The position numbers and the translations under genes are program-made. DNA of 64,000 bases from Hyalella azteca (taxonomy: Eukaryota; Arthropoda; Malacostraca; Amphipoda; Hyalellidae), in the NCBI RefSeq assembly GCF_000764305.2, contig NW_025945063.1:1-64000 (forward strand). The letters run 5' to 3'. The notes beneath the pieces are model-generated. The model worked only from the letters and a program-made list of their open reading frames with translations. It ran no database searches and was not told the DNA's origin. This document shows, one piece after another, positions 25,301 to 38,100 of this stretch (the first letter of the stretch is position 1; every line of letters begins with the position of its first letter).

Positions 25301-25459
25301 ATCGTCACCTTCCTTTTGTTTCTTCTTTATTCCAGAGTAAACCTTGCCCTGGTGAATGAGCCTCTATTCGCCGAAGCCTTCAACTGCACAAGAGGACAAA
25401 GAATGTATAGGACCAAAACGTGTCCGTACATCATCAGTCACATGCCTTCAAACAATTAA
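10386..25459 (+). CDS. M13 family zinc metallopeptidase (neprilysin/ECE-like), 21 exons
   Basis: Exons: 10386-10496, 10891-11207, 11501-12126, 12361-12476, 12971-13061, 14372-14472, 16163-16314, 16462-16681, 16917-17059, 17303-17407, 17608-17714, 18139-18717 (disturbed by an array and one N), 19259-19426, 20217-20323, 20699-20763, 20953-21081, 21606-21745, 22200-22296, 22932-23173, 24165-24238, 25336-25459. Phases agree throughout if exon 12 is read with one unit. The product is about 1,145 residues: short cytoplasmic tail, one hydrophobic anchor (LLTAIAVVFVIVVIILCIV), a stalk of about 310 residues, then the M13 fold. Family marks seen: CTHPDCKQFAARML and DPCEDFYEYACGG at the start of the ectodomain, INWSSFLESVV, zinc motif VAHEFLHAVD, third ligand and Asp in NELMVD, and HLPSRLRVN with the His and Arg at neprilysin spacing. 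M13 enzymes are type II ectopeptidases that cut small peptides. The substrate-binding NAYY motif is not kept (TTAITLY), and the usual C-terminal Trp is absent. Confidence 0.9.
10891..12126 (+). CDS. Exons 2-3 of the M13 peptidase: mucin-like, sequon-rich stalk
   Basis: Exons 10891-11207 and 11501-12126 (spliced in phase 2) encode about 310 residues dominated by Thr, Ser, Glu, Asp and Asn. The first exon is a TTT/TTS mucin-like tract; the second has many N-x-T/S sequons (NETS, NETN, NYTT, NETA, NQTT, NVTE). This places a heavily glycosylated acidic spacer between the membrane anchor and the catalytic domain. Classical neprilysin and ECE have only a short linker there and are about 750 residues in total. 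Confidence 0.8.
13050..13790 (+). repeat. About 112-bp minisatellite grown from the exon 5 donor of the M13 gene
   Basis: The last bases of exon 5 and its donor (atgcatg|gtgaac, cut after 13061) recur at about 13297, 13409, 13517, 13628 and 13750 in changed forms. Units also hold gtgaggtggaaatgaatgat and cgaatggttatcgatca. Shorter partial units fill 13080-13290. The array starts at the exon border and runs about 730 bases into the intron. Confidence 0.8.
14511..14668 (+). mobile_element. Short non-autonomous repeat element with a (GTCC)n core, copy A
   Basis: It starts ttagcgcattttctcattta and ends in actgtagtgagtactgagtt. The inner arms gcgcattttctc and gagaaaatgcgc are inverted, around a GTCCGTCTGTCT core. 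Related copies occur at 23396-23575, 23641-23794 and 47673-47775, so it is a dispersed family. It encodes nothing; the Ser-Val-Arg-Pro repeats read through it are an artefact of the tetranucleotide core. Confidence 0.7.
15880..16162 (+). repeat. 22-bp tandem repeat ending at the acceptor of M13 exon 7
   Basis: Copies of tttgaaggtcactatacg with gtttg spacing repeat about twelve times. The last copy supplies the acceptor itself: gtttgaag|gttact, where exon 7 begins at 16163. The normal polypyrimidine tract is replaced by T/G-rich repeat. Confidence 0.8.
18272..18717 (+). repeat. Tandem copies of the 3' half of M13 exon 12, with a one-base gap at 18320
   Basis: About 75 bases of exon 12 (encoding PDIAAEMFLRTFSV and LELEAMSHK) plus 25-40 bases of following intron are repeated four times after a first partial copy. 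Units start near 18272, 18321, 18421, 18532 and 18645. Each full copy ends cacaag|gtcgat or gttgat, a weak donor. The N at 18320 joins two partial units, so the true number of copies is unknown. Reading exon 12 through one unit restores the frame to exon 13. Confidence 0.82.
20953..21081 (+). CDS. Exon 16 of the M13 peptidase, carrying the HExxH zinc motif
   Basis: Read in phase from exon 20699-20763, this exon gives IPEAVMTAPFLYP, then GIGHLVAHEFLHAVDTTG. The HEFLH pair of histidines and glutamate and the following Asp fit the M13 consensus HExxHxxD. The remaining zinc ligand is supplied by NELMVD in exon 22200-22296. These residues argue for a working enzyme. Confidence 0.88.
23396..23575 (-). 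mobile_element. (GTCC)n-core short repeat element, copy B
   Basis: It is the reverse orientation of the element at 14511-14668, with the same ends (actcagtactcactgcagtg and gagaaaatgcgct) and a GGAC-type core. It sits inside the exon 19 donor array, so it was inserted into, or amplified with, that array. Confidence 0.7.
23641..23794 (-). mobile_element. (GTCC)n-core short repeat element, copy C
   Basis: This is a second reverse-oriented copy, 65 bases after copy B, again flanked by exon 19 donor units. Its core is shorter. The repetition of element plus array unit suggests the pair was duplicated together. Confidence 0.7.
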
Positions 25460-25771
25460 ATTCCTCAATTCCTCTTCAATTCCTCTTCTTCGCACAGTTA
25501 AATTCCTTAGCCCATTTTCGGGTGTAGCGGCAATGGCGCAACATTTCATGCATATTGCACACACTCAGAGATAAGAGTGGGATTTGTTCAAATAGCAACG
25601 CACTTTTTGCTGCTGTGCGCGTCATCGTGAAAAAGTTTGGCCTGCCAAGAGGGCGTATCAGAGATTTGTGCAGAATGTGTATTACTATTGGTACAATAAG
25701 ACTCATTTAATTTTCTTAATGCACTAGAGCCGACAGACGGGAAAGTTTAGTCTTCTAATTATTTCTTAGGG

Positions 25772-25777
25772 AATAAA
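25772..25777 (+). promoter_or_regulatory. Poly(A) signal of the M13 peptidase gene
   Basis: AATAAA lies about 310 bases after the TAA stop at 25457-25459, on the same strand. It fits a short 3' untranslated region. Confidence 0.45.
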
Positions 25778-25779
25778 TA

Positions 25780-28700
25780 ATCATGTTCGTCATTAGTTTC
25801 TATAATAATTATTTTCTATTAAATTTCTTATTGGCAGAGAAAACCGAGTCTTAACTATTCTTTAAACAGCTTGTATCCGAAGCCAAATCTATGTTAATAT
25901 TGAATGCATGGTTTATTTGTTCACTATTTCGTAATTTTCTTTCAATGCAAAGTAACTTTGTTCACTCGTTTTAAATTCATTTTATTTGATGCCCTAATTG
26001 TGTTCCTATTTGAAGAATACCTTAAATGCCATTCGAGAAATCCTGCTTTCTAAATTAACATGAGCAGAAAAGGAATTCATGTACATGTTTTTAGTGCAAT
26101 TAATTAAATTATTGTTAAGGATTTAAAACTATGACGTACTGCTTACACTGTACAAGGCTTGGGAGCTGCATGGGATCCCCCAATCGACGAAAGCAATTAA
26201 TTGAAAATTTTGAAATCACTGCAGCGAAAATCAAATTCGTGCAAAACAAATTTGTTAAATTATTATTAAATTTGATTTTACGAATTCTTACTATATTTGA
26301 ATTTTTAGACTCTGTCAATTAATACCGATTTATATAAAATGTGTTAGTTGCATCAGTAGAGAATGCGAATTTTTTTGCATCTTGGAGTTGAAAATATGGT
26401 GCAAGGTTTTTAAGACTTCACTATCTCAGGCATTAATAAATATATGTATAATCAGTGAGAAATATTCTTTTCAAATAACTTTAAAACCTTGAGTTCATCT
26501 GGCTGTACATTGAATTGAAAAAGCGTTGCAAGAAATATTAAACTGTCGTTGCAACAAAATTAATGTTCCTCGCATCAAGTGAATTGCATAAAACCCCGCC
26601 TGATTTCCTACACGCGGCCGTCTGAATGGAGCTTTTTGCCTCAGCTGGATGTCCTACACTTTTTGGATAGCTTCATGGCCTTGGCGAGTTGTCGACGGTG
26701 GCCACATCTGGCAACTGTACTTGTTCAGAAATATCTCTTTCGTCTAAACTCTAAAGACTTAGAGTTTTCATTAGAGTTTTCAGATTTTTATAACCGTGTG
26801 CTTGTTCCAAAATCATAATAATAAACTAACTAAATCTAATTTTGTTTGATCCTATGACATTTCCATTTAACATTTTTTAAAATTATTGCAACTGCAAAGT
26901 GCAAGGCACAATTCTCAGTTAGTTGCGCTCTGGATGCCGTAGAAGTAGGTGGCAAGCGCTCCGTGTTAATCCGAGTTCTAAGAACGACCAGTGAGTAAAA
27001 TTCGAAGAAAAGTTCATGTGAAATATGACTTTGGATTTTATGTTCAATATGACTGATGTAGTTTACGCCTTTTTAAAAATTCGAAGAAGTGAGTCATACT
27101 CTAAACGCTAATTTGAAGAATATATTTACCGCATTCTGTTATCGCTGTCAAGGGTGAAATTGCATGGCAAATAATCCACGTCATTAGGCCAGGCAATCGT
27201 TGAAACTAGTTAACTAGAATGGTACCAGATTACCACAACGTGTACGTTTGGTGCATTGTAATAGTAATTATTGATTCCTTATCAGTAATTCAGCCCCGTA
27301 TTTGAGTCCTGTCTGTTAGCAGGACTCAAAGAATTGGCGGGCAGTCAACCAAGCGGTAGATGAATAGTTTGTGGCTCAGCTGCCTAATCTTCGTTCGGTT
27401 TCCACAGACCAAAATTCCTCCAATGTGAGCGGAAATGATCGAACGGAGGAAGCCTCCTTTGTAGGCTCGACGTGGATGCTTGCGGAGAAAAATGTTTGCT
27501 CTACAATGAAATCTTTGTGAATTTGCTGGTATTAAATCTGTTCATCTGTGTGCTGCTTTAATATTTATCATAATCACAGGCGTTACCTTCCAGTACAATT
27601 AATTTTAATTCTAATGATGGCGCCGACTAGTCCAGTTTATAGAGAAGACGTCTTGGTGTTTACATCGTACATTTCAAATGAACTTGAAATTAGATCACCG
27701 AGTTTCGATGACACGGCCGAGATTTCTTTGGGCGTTGATGAGGAAGATGACCCATTGATCAGCTTTCCCAGTCACATCGAGCATATGAATCTTTTGAGGT
27801 TTGTAACAGATTTTTGGCGCGCATAGGAGGTTTTTGTGGCATTTGATCGCGTCTTTTGGGTTGACGTTTATCTAACTTCCAAGTTCCAGCTTTGACTTGG
27901 GTTGATTTCTAAGTAAATAAATATTCCGTACAAGCACTTCAATACTAATTAATGCAAATTTTATCTATCTTCCGAAATGAGATTTTATTATTATTGCAAT
28001 TGTTTCCTTATAGTAATACTAACATAAAATTAAAATTTTCATACTCTATTCCTACTATGAAAATTATTGAGATAGGAATGATTCACAAGCTTTTAATATG
28101 AACGTTGTAATACATCTGTGGAAGCTCGAGGATCAAACTCGACAGCCGTGACCAGTTATTCTCCTGCACGCGTCCATTACTCATCGAGCTCCATTTTTCA
28201 CGCATCTTAAATCAGGAGCAAAATGAAAGCCGTGCTTTCTAAATTGTCCCGAAGGCCTGGCAGGAGATGAAAGTTTGGAAGCGGAAGTGCGCAAGAGAAA
28301 AATGCCTGGAGGTATTCAAAAAGAGATGCGTTGGGGGAAAATTTTCTTGCCGCGCTTCTTGCTGTAGTTGGGCTTAACTTACTTTATTGACTTTTTGATC
28401 GTTACTTAGATCTCTGATGATAAATTTCTAAAATGGATGAAAGCGGTTTTCATTTGGTATGCTAAGGAAACGTAAGAAGTTTATTCGTTATAATGTCTCT
28501 CCTCGCATGTATATATTTGGTTGGAAGATTTTTTACCATCTACTTCCTTTCCGACATATTGAATAACTGCCTAATTAATATCGTAACTTACGTTAATATT
28601 TGGAATTATTTAATATATGTTTTTTTTTGTTATTATTTGGGTTGGTAATGAAAGTGAACGAATTATCATAAATTAAACAGTTCATTTATCTGTTTATGAA

Positions 28701-31700
28701 TTTGTCGAAGAAATATCACTAACTTATTAGTGCGCTTTTTGATGAATCTACTCGTCTATACTTGCTTGCTTCAGATCAATAATTCCTAACGTTTTGATTT
28801 TTCTCAAGTAGACAAATGCGGGAAATATTTGATCTCGTCGCTATCAACTAAATGCCTGAATTAGGCGAAATGTTTTATCGTTGATTTAACTTTTTCATAA
28901 TGACTTTGATATCAGCGTTGTATAATTTATTGCCTGACGAATTCAGGAACAAAAAAAGAAATTTCATTAAACCTTGCCAAAAAAGTAGTCTTAATTCTTT
29001 AAAAACTGAATGATTTACCTTTAGGTATATATGTATTTAATGTGTTTGAGAACTTACTACATTCGTTGTTCGTCGCTTTCAAGTCGTTTATTTCCGTTCC
29101 CTATGTTTCCGCATTTTTTTGCCGGATTGCTTGAAGACGTTCCATTTAGGACCAGGAATTTGGGGGTCGCCACGAGTCGTGTTGCGATTGGTTCTTTTTT
29201 GACGTCGCCGTTAGCTGCCGCGGAGTTGCCGTGTTCTTCGTACGGACCCCTGAGATTGCGCCGCCATTCGTCTCAAGCACCGTTAGTGTCAACGGTCTGC
29301 CCAACGCCCCTCAATCTCGTCTCGCTAAGTGAGGGGAACGCGCTGTTGTCTGCTCCTCTCTTGGACCGGAGACTGTTGGGTCGGCGTGAGCTACAAAGAA
29401 TGGATAATGTATGATCCTCGCGGTCGGAAGAGACCGCTAGGTCCATACGCCCGAGCTACAGAAATGGATAATGTGTAATACTTCATTCTCTGGAGACCGA
29501 GATAACTTGGTCACTGTTGATTACTTAGAAATGCAACATGTAAGATCAGTACAGGTAAAATAGTATAATTTCTTGAACTGCATTGAAATTATTTTTTTCT
29601 GAATTTAAACATATGTAACTCGCAGACTTTTAAATCATGAAATGTTCTAATGAAATGCGCAAATAAATTTTCTTTTCAAACCCTCATCGCGTAGATATAA
29701 CCGTCGAGGATAACGATTGACGTCGCTTATTTATTTTTAACAACTTTTGACATGAAACCTGTCTGGTAAATGAATCCCACCAACCTCTAGTAACTGGTCA
29801 GATTTCCTCGTTACTAGAAAGTTTTTCCATTTTTCAAAAATTGTCAGAGAAAAATACTTGAATGCGGCACGGTAGCCATACTTTGAAAAAATCAGAAGTT
29901 TCGTCCTGCAAGATTCTTGAACTCTTTGGAATGGCCAATTTCTTGACTTTGAATATTGTCCGAGTCTGTGGCAAGAATGTTTGCAGGTCTCTGCTTACCC
30001 GAAAGACGAGAAGGACCTCTTCCTGAGAAGCGCTTCCACTCTAAGCCTAATTGCCTGGCCGGGCTAAATTGCAGACAAAACTTGCCTGCACCCAAACAAA
30101 GTCTCATTTTAAATCTTGTCTTGTACCAAAAACTGTGCCGTTAGCCGAAAAATTTTCCGCCCACAGCAAATGACTTCAGTGATAGAACAACTAAAAAAAT
30201 TGCTACCAATATTTGGATAATATTTTGTGCTGTAATTTTATGTCGACTAGGGACTTTGTGCGAAAGGGCATCATCGAAAGATGAAAGGGCATCCTTCAAG
30301 TTGCCCATAAATACAGAAGTTCTGACTATCTCGGGTCAATACATATCAATTTATATATTTCAATGTTCCAGACTTCGTTATCGTTGAATTACACCTTCTT
30401 CTTTTCGATATTTAGTCATTACTTTTTAAGTGAAATCAATGTAAACTAAGATATTTCTAAAGTTTCAAGTCCTGCAGTCCTAGCGATACAAATCTTTATT
30501 TCAAACGCATGACCTAAACGCAATCGTTGACTCAATAGACAAGACGCAACTTTTTTACGCCATAGTTTGCATATTCAAACGTCTTTGAAACGCAGGAAGA
30601 CCCTCATATTCTCAAGCATGAAAGACATAGGCCTATTTTCCTTCTGAAGACCTTTTCCCAAGTACCGTGTTCAAGGCAGCGATGAAGTGTAAAGTAAGGC
30701 CGTTAGGACGGCGCTTACAAGCGAGCTGCTGTGTTAGAGCAACAAGAGACCAGACGATCGAGAGGAAGAGACAAATCTGAAGGAAGGGAATTCCAACAAA
30801 CTGGAGCTATGCCAGCTGTAATGTTTGCTATCTGGTGCCTCTCGCTACTCCAGTCTTCGGCTGATGTTGCTGCTGATGTGAGTCGTGCGAACGCAGACAG
30901 GATCATAATTGGGATGAATGAACCTTCTCTAGAATAGAGAAAGTACGGTTATTCTCATTGTGCTTTAACAAATTTGGCGAACAACGCAACTAAATCTTTT
31001 ATTTTGTATGCAATAACAATGAAGTTCCCACGTTCTATTTTCTGTGATCTGTATTTGCCTTCCTAACAATACAATTTTCCTGTTCATATTACGTCATCTG
31101 CAGCTTACGGTAAACGTTTTAGAATTATTATGCTGTCCATTATAATTCATTGCCTTTCTGTGTTTGAAATCTACAAAGCTCGTGCATCATTCTGGACCCA
31201 CACAAGGCAAGCTACATTAAGTGATCGATTCATAATGCAATTACGAAGACCTTAACGCTATTAACGTCCTCGGAAATTATCGATAGAATTCCCAACATTG
31301 GACCGACGCTCGGTTGTTGCGAAGCTGGAGAATTGTAGTCATGAATTTCGAGCTCAAAATTATTTAGATTTGTGTTGTTGGAAGTTTAGTTTAAAATTGA
31401 CCGAAATTAGGTAGATGTAAATTTATTCGAGATATTTTATCAAGTTTATTCTAGAAACCGTTCTTTGTTTTTTTTTTATAAAATTATGAATATACGGATA
31501 TATTGCTTCATGCACAACATAGACAGACTTGTATAAAAAAAATGTTGGAGTCATGAATTTTTTAAATCAATGATTATAAGAGTGGATGTATAACTTTTGT
31601 AAAACAGTGGAAGATATTCAGTTGGTTTATAATTTTCCATTGTACTGTATTCATCTTTTAAAAATAATTTCTGTTTACAGACGTTCATTTTTTATAGTGA

Positions 31701-32195
31701 GATTAATTTTTTGTAGCTGTTAGCATTTAGTTGTAAACACTCCTCAACTATACAACAGCGTTATTTATAAACAATAGCCGGTGCTAAAAAAATGTCGACA
31801 GAATTCGTGAACGACATACTATATAGGCTTGCAATAAGAACATCGATATGAAACAAGCACTTCCATAAAAATTGCATTCACCTTATTAAATCGCTACCAG
31901 TGAAACCCCCAAAATTCATTTAATTAAAATGTTATGTAGCGGAACAGAAAACTTAAGTTTAAATGCTAAAGTGCAAGTGAATTGAGTGCTAAAACTTTGT
32001 CTACAGTCACAACCAGGCCGCCCTTGCTTCAACTAACCATACTGTAACTGTCCCCACACCATAACCCTAATGATCTTGTGCTATAAAGTGTCGTATGTCC
32101 AGTCGCGTCCGAAAACGACTGCCCTGAGCTAACCAAGGTTAAAAAAAAGCCTTAAAAAGAGAGAGTGAGAAGAAAAAAACAAGTTCGAGACGGAA
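25780..32195. other. Intergenic region between the M13 and GPCR genes
   Basis: I find no exon with domain support in 6.4 kb. Open frames at 27548-27826 (acidic, ends in a possible donor) and 29031-29414 (a GC-rich patch) have no recognisable content. The last 200 bases before 32196 probably include the GPCR 5' untranslated region. Confidence 0.45.
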
Positions 32196-35100
32196 ATGCC
32201 CCCGGACGTAGCAAACTTTTCCTGCTGGTCGACCACGTTCCACCACCCCGACACTCCTGGCGTCGTAGACATCGTCAAAGCCGCGGTAACGGTTCTGGTC
32301 GCTGTCATCGTCCTAACTGTCAACTCCATCTTCATCTTGGCCGTCAACAGCCGTCGCCATGCGAGACATATGCCGTGTTTGGTAAGTAATAAACGTATTT
32401 CATGTATTTTGTTCAAACGAATTCACTGTCAGAAGATATTTAGTTGTCTTCATGGACTAGAAATGATAGAAGCTGGAAATGTTAGTATCTATCGTACCAC
32501 ATTTAAAATTTTTGTCACCTGTCATATTTTTATAATTGAAATTTAGAATAAATTGCATGAAAATTGAAAGTAGGTACTCACTTAGAACGATAGAAGAATT
32601 ATGATCAGCATATTCCTTGATCGGAAGTTTGTACAATTCATCTATGTCGAAACGACATTCGCCGTTTCAAAGGAATCCATTCTAGATTATTTTTTTTTTG
32701 CGGCAAAATGCATTGCATCATGATAAGTTACAAATCATTCGAACCGCAGCCGGGGGTTTTTGTCCTGAAAACTCAGAAGCTCGTCTTTTTTTTTAATTCG
32801 TATTACATGTAATTGAACTCTTTAGCTTTCGCATGTATTCATGTCTGCAAGTTTCAGAACTTGCCATGTGGAATGCCCAGTCAGGCAGTTTCAGAACTTG
32901 GACTAGCTCTGACTAGGCATTCCACCCCCCCCAAAATTTAGATACACCGCCTTTTAAAATTCAGGAATACCGCCATATAAAATCTTGGGTCACCACCTAG
33001 ATTATAGGCATACATTTTACACGGTTCGGTCTTTCATGTTGTGCCAATTCTACACTGTTACATTTGGAGTAGAAATAACGTCGCGGGTCATATTTTATTT
33101 TTATTATATGCTCCTTCCCGGAGTGCAGCCATGCACAACCAATTTTGTGCACTAATCAGCCCTGAATGGATCGCTTAGCATATGTATATCCATATGACCA
33201 CCAATCACCCGTGGATTAATTCATCTGTCAGTAACCAGCCCATGACATCATCTTGCTTTGAATATTAAGAAGACGTCCTCTTCTTCAGGCAATCTCCATT
33301 AACGCAGTTCAGTATCTGATCTATTTTGTAATTGTTTCTTAAAACAATACATATGTTTGCATATTTTAATTGTTTTTATATGGTGTACAGTTTTAAAGTA
33401 TGATTAACTTGTAAACGAAAATCATTAAAGAGGATTTCTTGCTCCATCGGTACTGGAAAGCGTTAAGTGAATTGCTTGTTTTAAGTCTGCTGATGGATTT
33501 TTGGAGTTGGTCGTAAATCTTGCCATATCAAAACCCTTGCAAATTTACCAAATTAGGATATTAATACATTTTACGAATTACATTTTACCCACTAAATTAA
33601 GATAATCCTACATTTTCATCTATTTATAGGATTGAACATAAAAACAAAATTTTTATACATTTTAAAATAATTGATCAATTATGACAACTTTTTTCGAATT
33701 CGAATTGATGTCAAAGCAATTTCTTATATGTTCGGTTATGCGTAATTCTAATATGTTGTTACTCACGTAATTATTTACCCATCACACTGCTCGTTGGTAC
33801 GAAAGCTTTATTCCTCATTTTCCCCGTAACTTTTATGCAAAATTTTCAGTGCTAGGCATTACAAAAGTTCTTGGCTTTGATAACGCGCTTCAATATCCAC
33901 AAAAACCCCCGCGGCGTCGCGATAAGAGGATATTTGAATTAGGAAGCCAGAGCCTCCGCGCTTCGTAGACCTAAAGACGTCCCGGCCACTAGACGTTCTT
34001 TGGAAGCTTACCACACAACACAGCAGCAATACTGTATATGCGTCTAGCTCGACAGTGTCGGGGACAGACATCGCAACTGGTCTGGTGACTAACAGTTCAA
34101 CGAATGGTATTTCGTTGAACTGGTCCGATGTCTGATCCTATTGACAGTTCAACGAATGGTATTTCGTTGAACTGGTCCGATGTCTGATCCTATTGACAGT
34201 TCAACGAATGGTTTTTCGTTGAGCTGGTCCGATGTCTGACCCTATTGACAGTTCAACGAATGGTATTTCGTTGAACTGGTCCGATGTCTGATCCTATTGA
34301 CAGTTCAACGAATGGTATTCGGGTATCTCTGATTCTGCATTATGCTAAGTCTTGTCTCGTAAAATGAGTTTTAATTGGGTAATTGCTACACGACTCATTT
34401 TACTGATGTGTTACTCAAAGCAGTGATAGTGTCCATATTAATAGACTTGAGAATGCTTTGTGACGTATAATATGGAATAAGCAGGCATTGCTCGGGATAG
34501 ATCATAATAAGAGTGAAAAAGTACATGAGATGCAAAACTATCATCGAACTCTCTTTAAGTAATTATAAGGAAATTTGTAATTCATCAGTTCTTAATACAA
34601 TTCTAATTGGTTTAAATTTGGAATCGAAGCGTATTTTTTACTATAACGTTCTCTCAACCTTGTTTTGCAATAGCGCTTCTGTATTTCCAGTGCCAGACTT
34701 CCAACTCACAGACAAACAATCTTTCGAAAATGTTCACTGGGTTTCGACCCATCGCAGGGAAGCGTTATTGATAAGAGACCGAATTCAACACAGAGAATGT
34801 TATCGTAGGTTTGTTTAGAGCTCTCAAATTGATGAACTGTGATTCTCTGCAATGTTTGTGAAGGCTTGTCTAGAACGAAATTCCAGCATGAATTTCCCAT
34901 TAACACCACGGCTGCTGCAAGGCTTTGAATCAATCGAACTGTATGAATACCAGAGCTTTTCTGCGCGACGACACAGGCTCTCTTGCTAAAAATTTCAGAT
35001 GTTACAATTGGGCTTTCTTGTTCCTATCTTAACGAAATTCCAGCGTGAATTTCCCATTCACACCACGGCTGCTGCAAGGCTTTGAATCAATCGAACTGTA

Positions 35101-38100
35101 TGAATACCAGAGCTTTTCTGCGCGACGATACAGGCTCTCTAGCTAAAAATTTCAGATGTCACAATTGGGCTTTCATGTTCCTATCCTGAATACATACAAG
35201 GAAATGGCGATAATTGTGATATTATTGAGCCTATTTTATGAAATTTTTAGTGCTTTGAGAATTTTTTAATTGCTTTGACGTTTATTGATAGTTTTTGAGA
35301 AATCGCGATCATATCTTAGGAAATATGAGCTTAACTTACAGGAAGATATAGGTACATCTATCCACAACGGCCTCTTGTAATCATCGAGTAAACTCGAGAT
35401 TTCTGATATTGTTCTGCAGCAGAGTATTGTTGCGAGGTTTTGTTTGAAAATGGATACAGGAGTAAATACCTGATGTACCTACTTTCGAATACGCCATCCA
35501 TTGAGTGTTGATTTTTCAGACCTATTTTATAATTGAATTCTTATTAAGAATTATTTTTTATCTCTCCATTAATTTTGGATACGAACTTGTAATTCGATTA
35601 TATTTTTGTTGAATCCCTATCCAATCAATATTAGTTATGATGCATATTCCAATCGTAGATCCAACAACCGTAATTTAGCTGGGATCGCCGTGAAACTTCA
35701 ATTGGAAAAAGAATCTCAATTTTCGAGGATTCTTTCTTTGTGGCCTAATTTATGTCATTGCCCTCGTAGTTGCCTTAGGGGACTTTCGGGAACTTAGCGA
35801 ACCTGAGGAAAGATGAGCCAAAGTTTGAACACTTTCGGGTGATGAGACTTTTATAGGAAACTTCCCATCGGCTTCATTGCGTGGAACGAAAAATGTTGAT
35901 CAATCGAACGCCACAATGGATTGTTTTTATCCTGAATATTGTCAAGTATTTTTAGTTACCAGACCGATACAGAAGTTAAAGAAATTGAGGACTTTATATT
36001 TTTATTTAAGGTTTATTCAGGTTAACAACTAGATCTATTGATCTACAAATGATGATGTTCTTTTAATTTTATATTCCGGATGTATTTTTCGAAAGTAATA
36101 GCATCTCTGTACAATCTTCAAGTGATCTGTTTATCGTGTGGCTTGGCCTAAGTTATCGTGTGGTACGACTAATGACTAAGATTAAAAAAACCACACGCGT
36201 TTGCCAGGAATATTTTGGGACTGTGTCACATCTCTGCATTAATACCATGCGATGCTTGGAGACCGATGTCAGATAGAAATGAAAACTGAAAGACTCTGGC
36301 GAAGACAGACTCTGGCGCCAAGGGTTGTGGGTGCACACAAAGGAAGACGAATGGTCCAGACACTTCGCTATATATTAAAGAACTGCCAAAATATAGAGCT
36401 TCTATTTGAGATTGGTTCACTCTTCCCATCTTGCCAAACATTGCGAAGTATGCAAGTGTTCGGAATAGTCGACGAGCTTTAAAATGCAGTATGGCAACCA
36501 AAATTATAATCAATAACTCCTCCTGTGCGTCCTTTTTTCAAGATAACTTAGAGCTTATACTTTTCAAACATTCATGTTGTCTAAAAATCGAAGTGTATTT
36601 GATGCATTAGGTATATATTTTTAATCTGTTCCAGACTCGGCATTGCGCGTCAGCCGTTTAATTTTGTTTTCTGGGCTGAGGATTCTTAATAATATATTTT
36701 TTTGTTAACTAGACTCGTTTATGGATACGGGACATGCTCATTTCCTTCTGCATCTTGCCCGGACTCAGCTCTTTGATGGAGAGCTCATGATCAATCATGA
36801 TCGCGTTGGAGACTCCTCCAACATCGTTAGCTATTGATGATGGAAGTGTAGGAAGCTATAGATGATGGAAGTGTAGGAAGCTATCGATGAGGGAAGTGTA
36901 GGAAGCTATTGATGCATGATGGGAGTGTTGGAAGCTATTGATGATGGAAGTGTAAGAAGCTATTGATGATGAAAGTGTAGGAAGCTATTGATGATGGAAG
37001 TGTAGGCAGCGATTGATGATGGAAGTGTAGGAAGCTATTGATGATGGAAGTGTTGGAAGAGTTATAGTAAACATTCTAGCTAGACTATCTTATCTCTAAT
37101 TAAATCGAACGTTTATTTTTCGGGGTTTGTAGTGGAACGGGATACTCAATTTACTGGGCTTGTGAAGATGCCAAATTAACCATAAATAAATCCTCTCAAG
37201 TATAGAAATATTGACCTTTCTGCTTGCTCCACCTTTCTGCTTGCTCGATAATTTACGTGAAGGAACATGTCTTGTGGTACACATGAGTTTTTTTGCCATT
37301 TCAATTTTTTTTAAAAAGTAACGAAAATTATTCAGTTCTACTAGTCGGTTTGAAAATCCATAAGGAGATCATACTTTATTTACTGATTCCAAATTGAATT
37401 TGTTAAAAGGTACATTTAGCGAAGCGTTCAAAATTTAGTCTTATTTAAATTTATTATTCAAGTTTATGATTGCCAAGAATTTGCGGAAAGCGATTGTCCC
37501 TCAATGATTATCATTTTAAATGTGCTTAGACGTTATGTAGGTAGTTTCCCCTTCATCCTTCTCCCACTGGGACATATTTTATGAAAATGCAAGCGACCAT
37601 TTGTTCGAGTATCGTTGTTTCTGTTGCTGTTTTCCCAACCATTTTTTGATCTCCGAGATGCTGATGCTGCTGGTTTTGGACAGTTCTAGCGCACTGTCCA
37701 GTTGTGACTTCCAGCAACTGTATGAAATGTTTTATATATCAGCAAACATGGACCTTTTGAAACTGCCACTTACTGCCTCACCGAAATATTTATACTTTTT
37801 AAATTTGAAGTGTTGGTAATGAATGAATTTTATTTTTGGTGCAGGAGAAACCAGAACCAGAACGCTAGAAAACTTTTCAGCAACTATTCCTGTACTATTG
37901 CTACTTTTGATTGTATTTCCAACAAATTTCATTGTGATTCCATCTCCAATCGATTTATTACACTCCAATAGATTTATTACACCCCCCTAGATTTATCATA
38001 CTCCAATAGATAAATTACACTCCAATAGGTTTATTACACTCAATAGATTTATTACACTCCAATAGATTTATTACTCTCCAACAGATTTATTACACTCCGA

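Noticed and set aside
27548..27826. 92-residue acidic frame
   Set aside because: It has a possible acceptor and donor, but no neighbouring exon and no recognisable motif.
29031..29414. 127-residue frame in a GC-rich patch
   Set aside because: No domain, no splice support and several alternative open frames; composition alone is not enough.
30715..30937. Overlapping short frames, one with a WNSLPSDL-like string as at the end of some retrotransposon proteins
   Set aside because: Too short and isolated to support a retroelement call.
34093..34325. CRISPR-like array
   Set aside because: Palindromic units are evenly spaced, but the sequence between the palindromes is the same in every unit, so there are no spacers, and the genome is eukaryotic.
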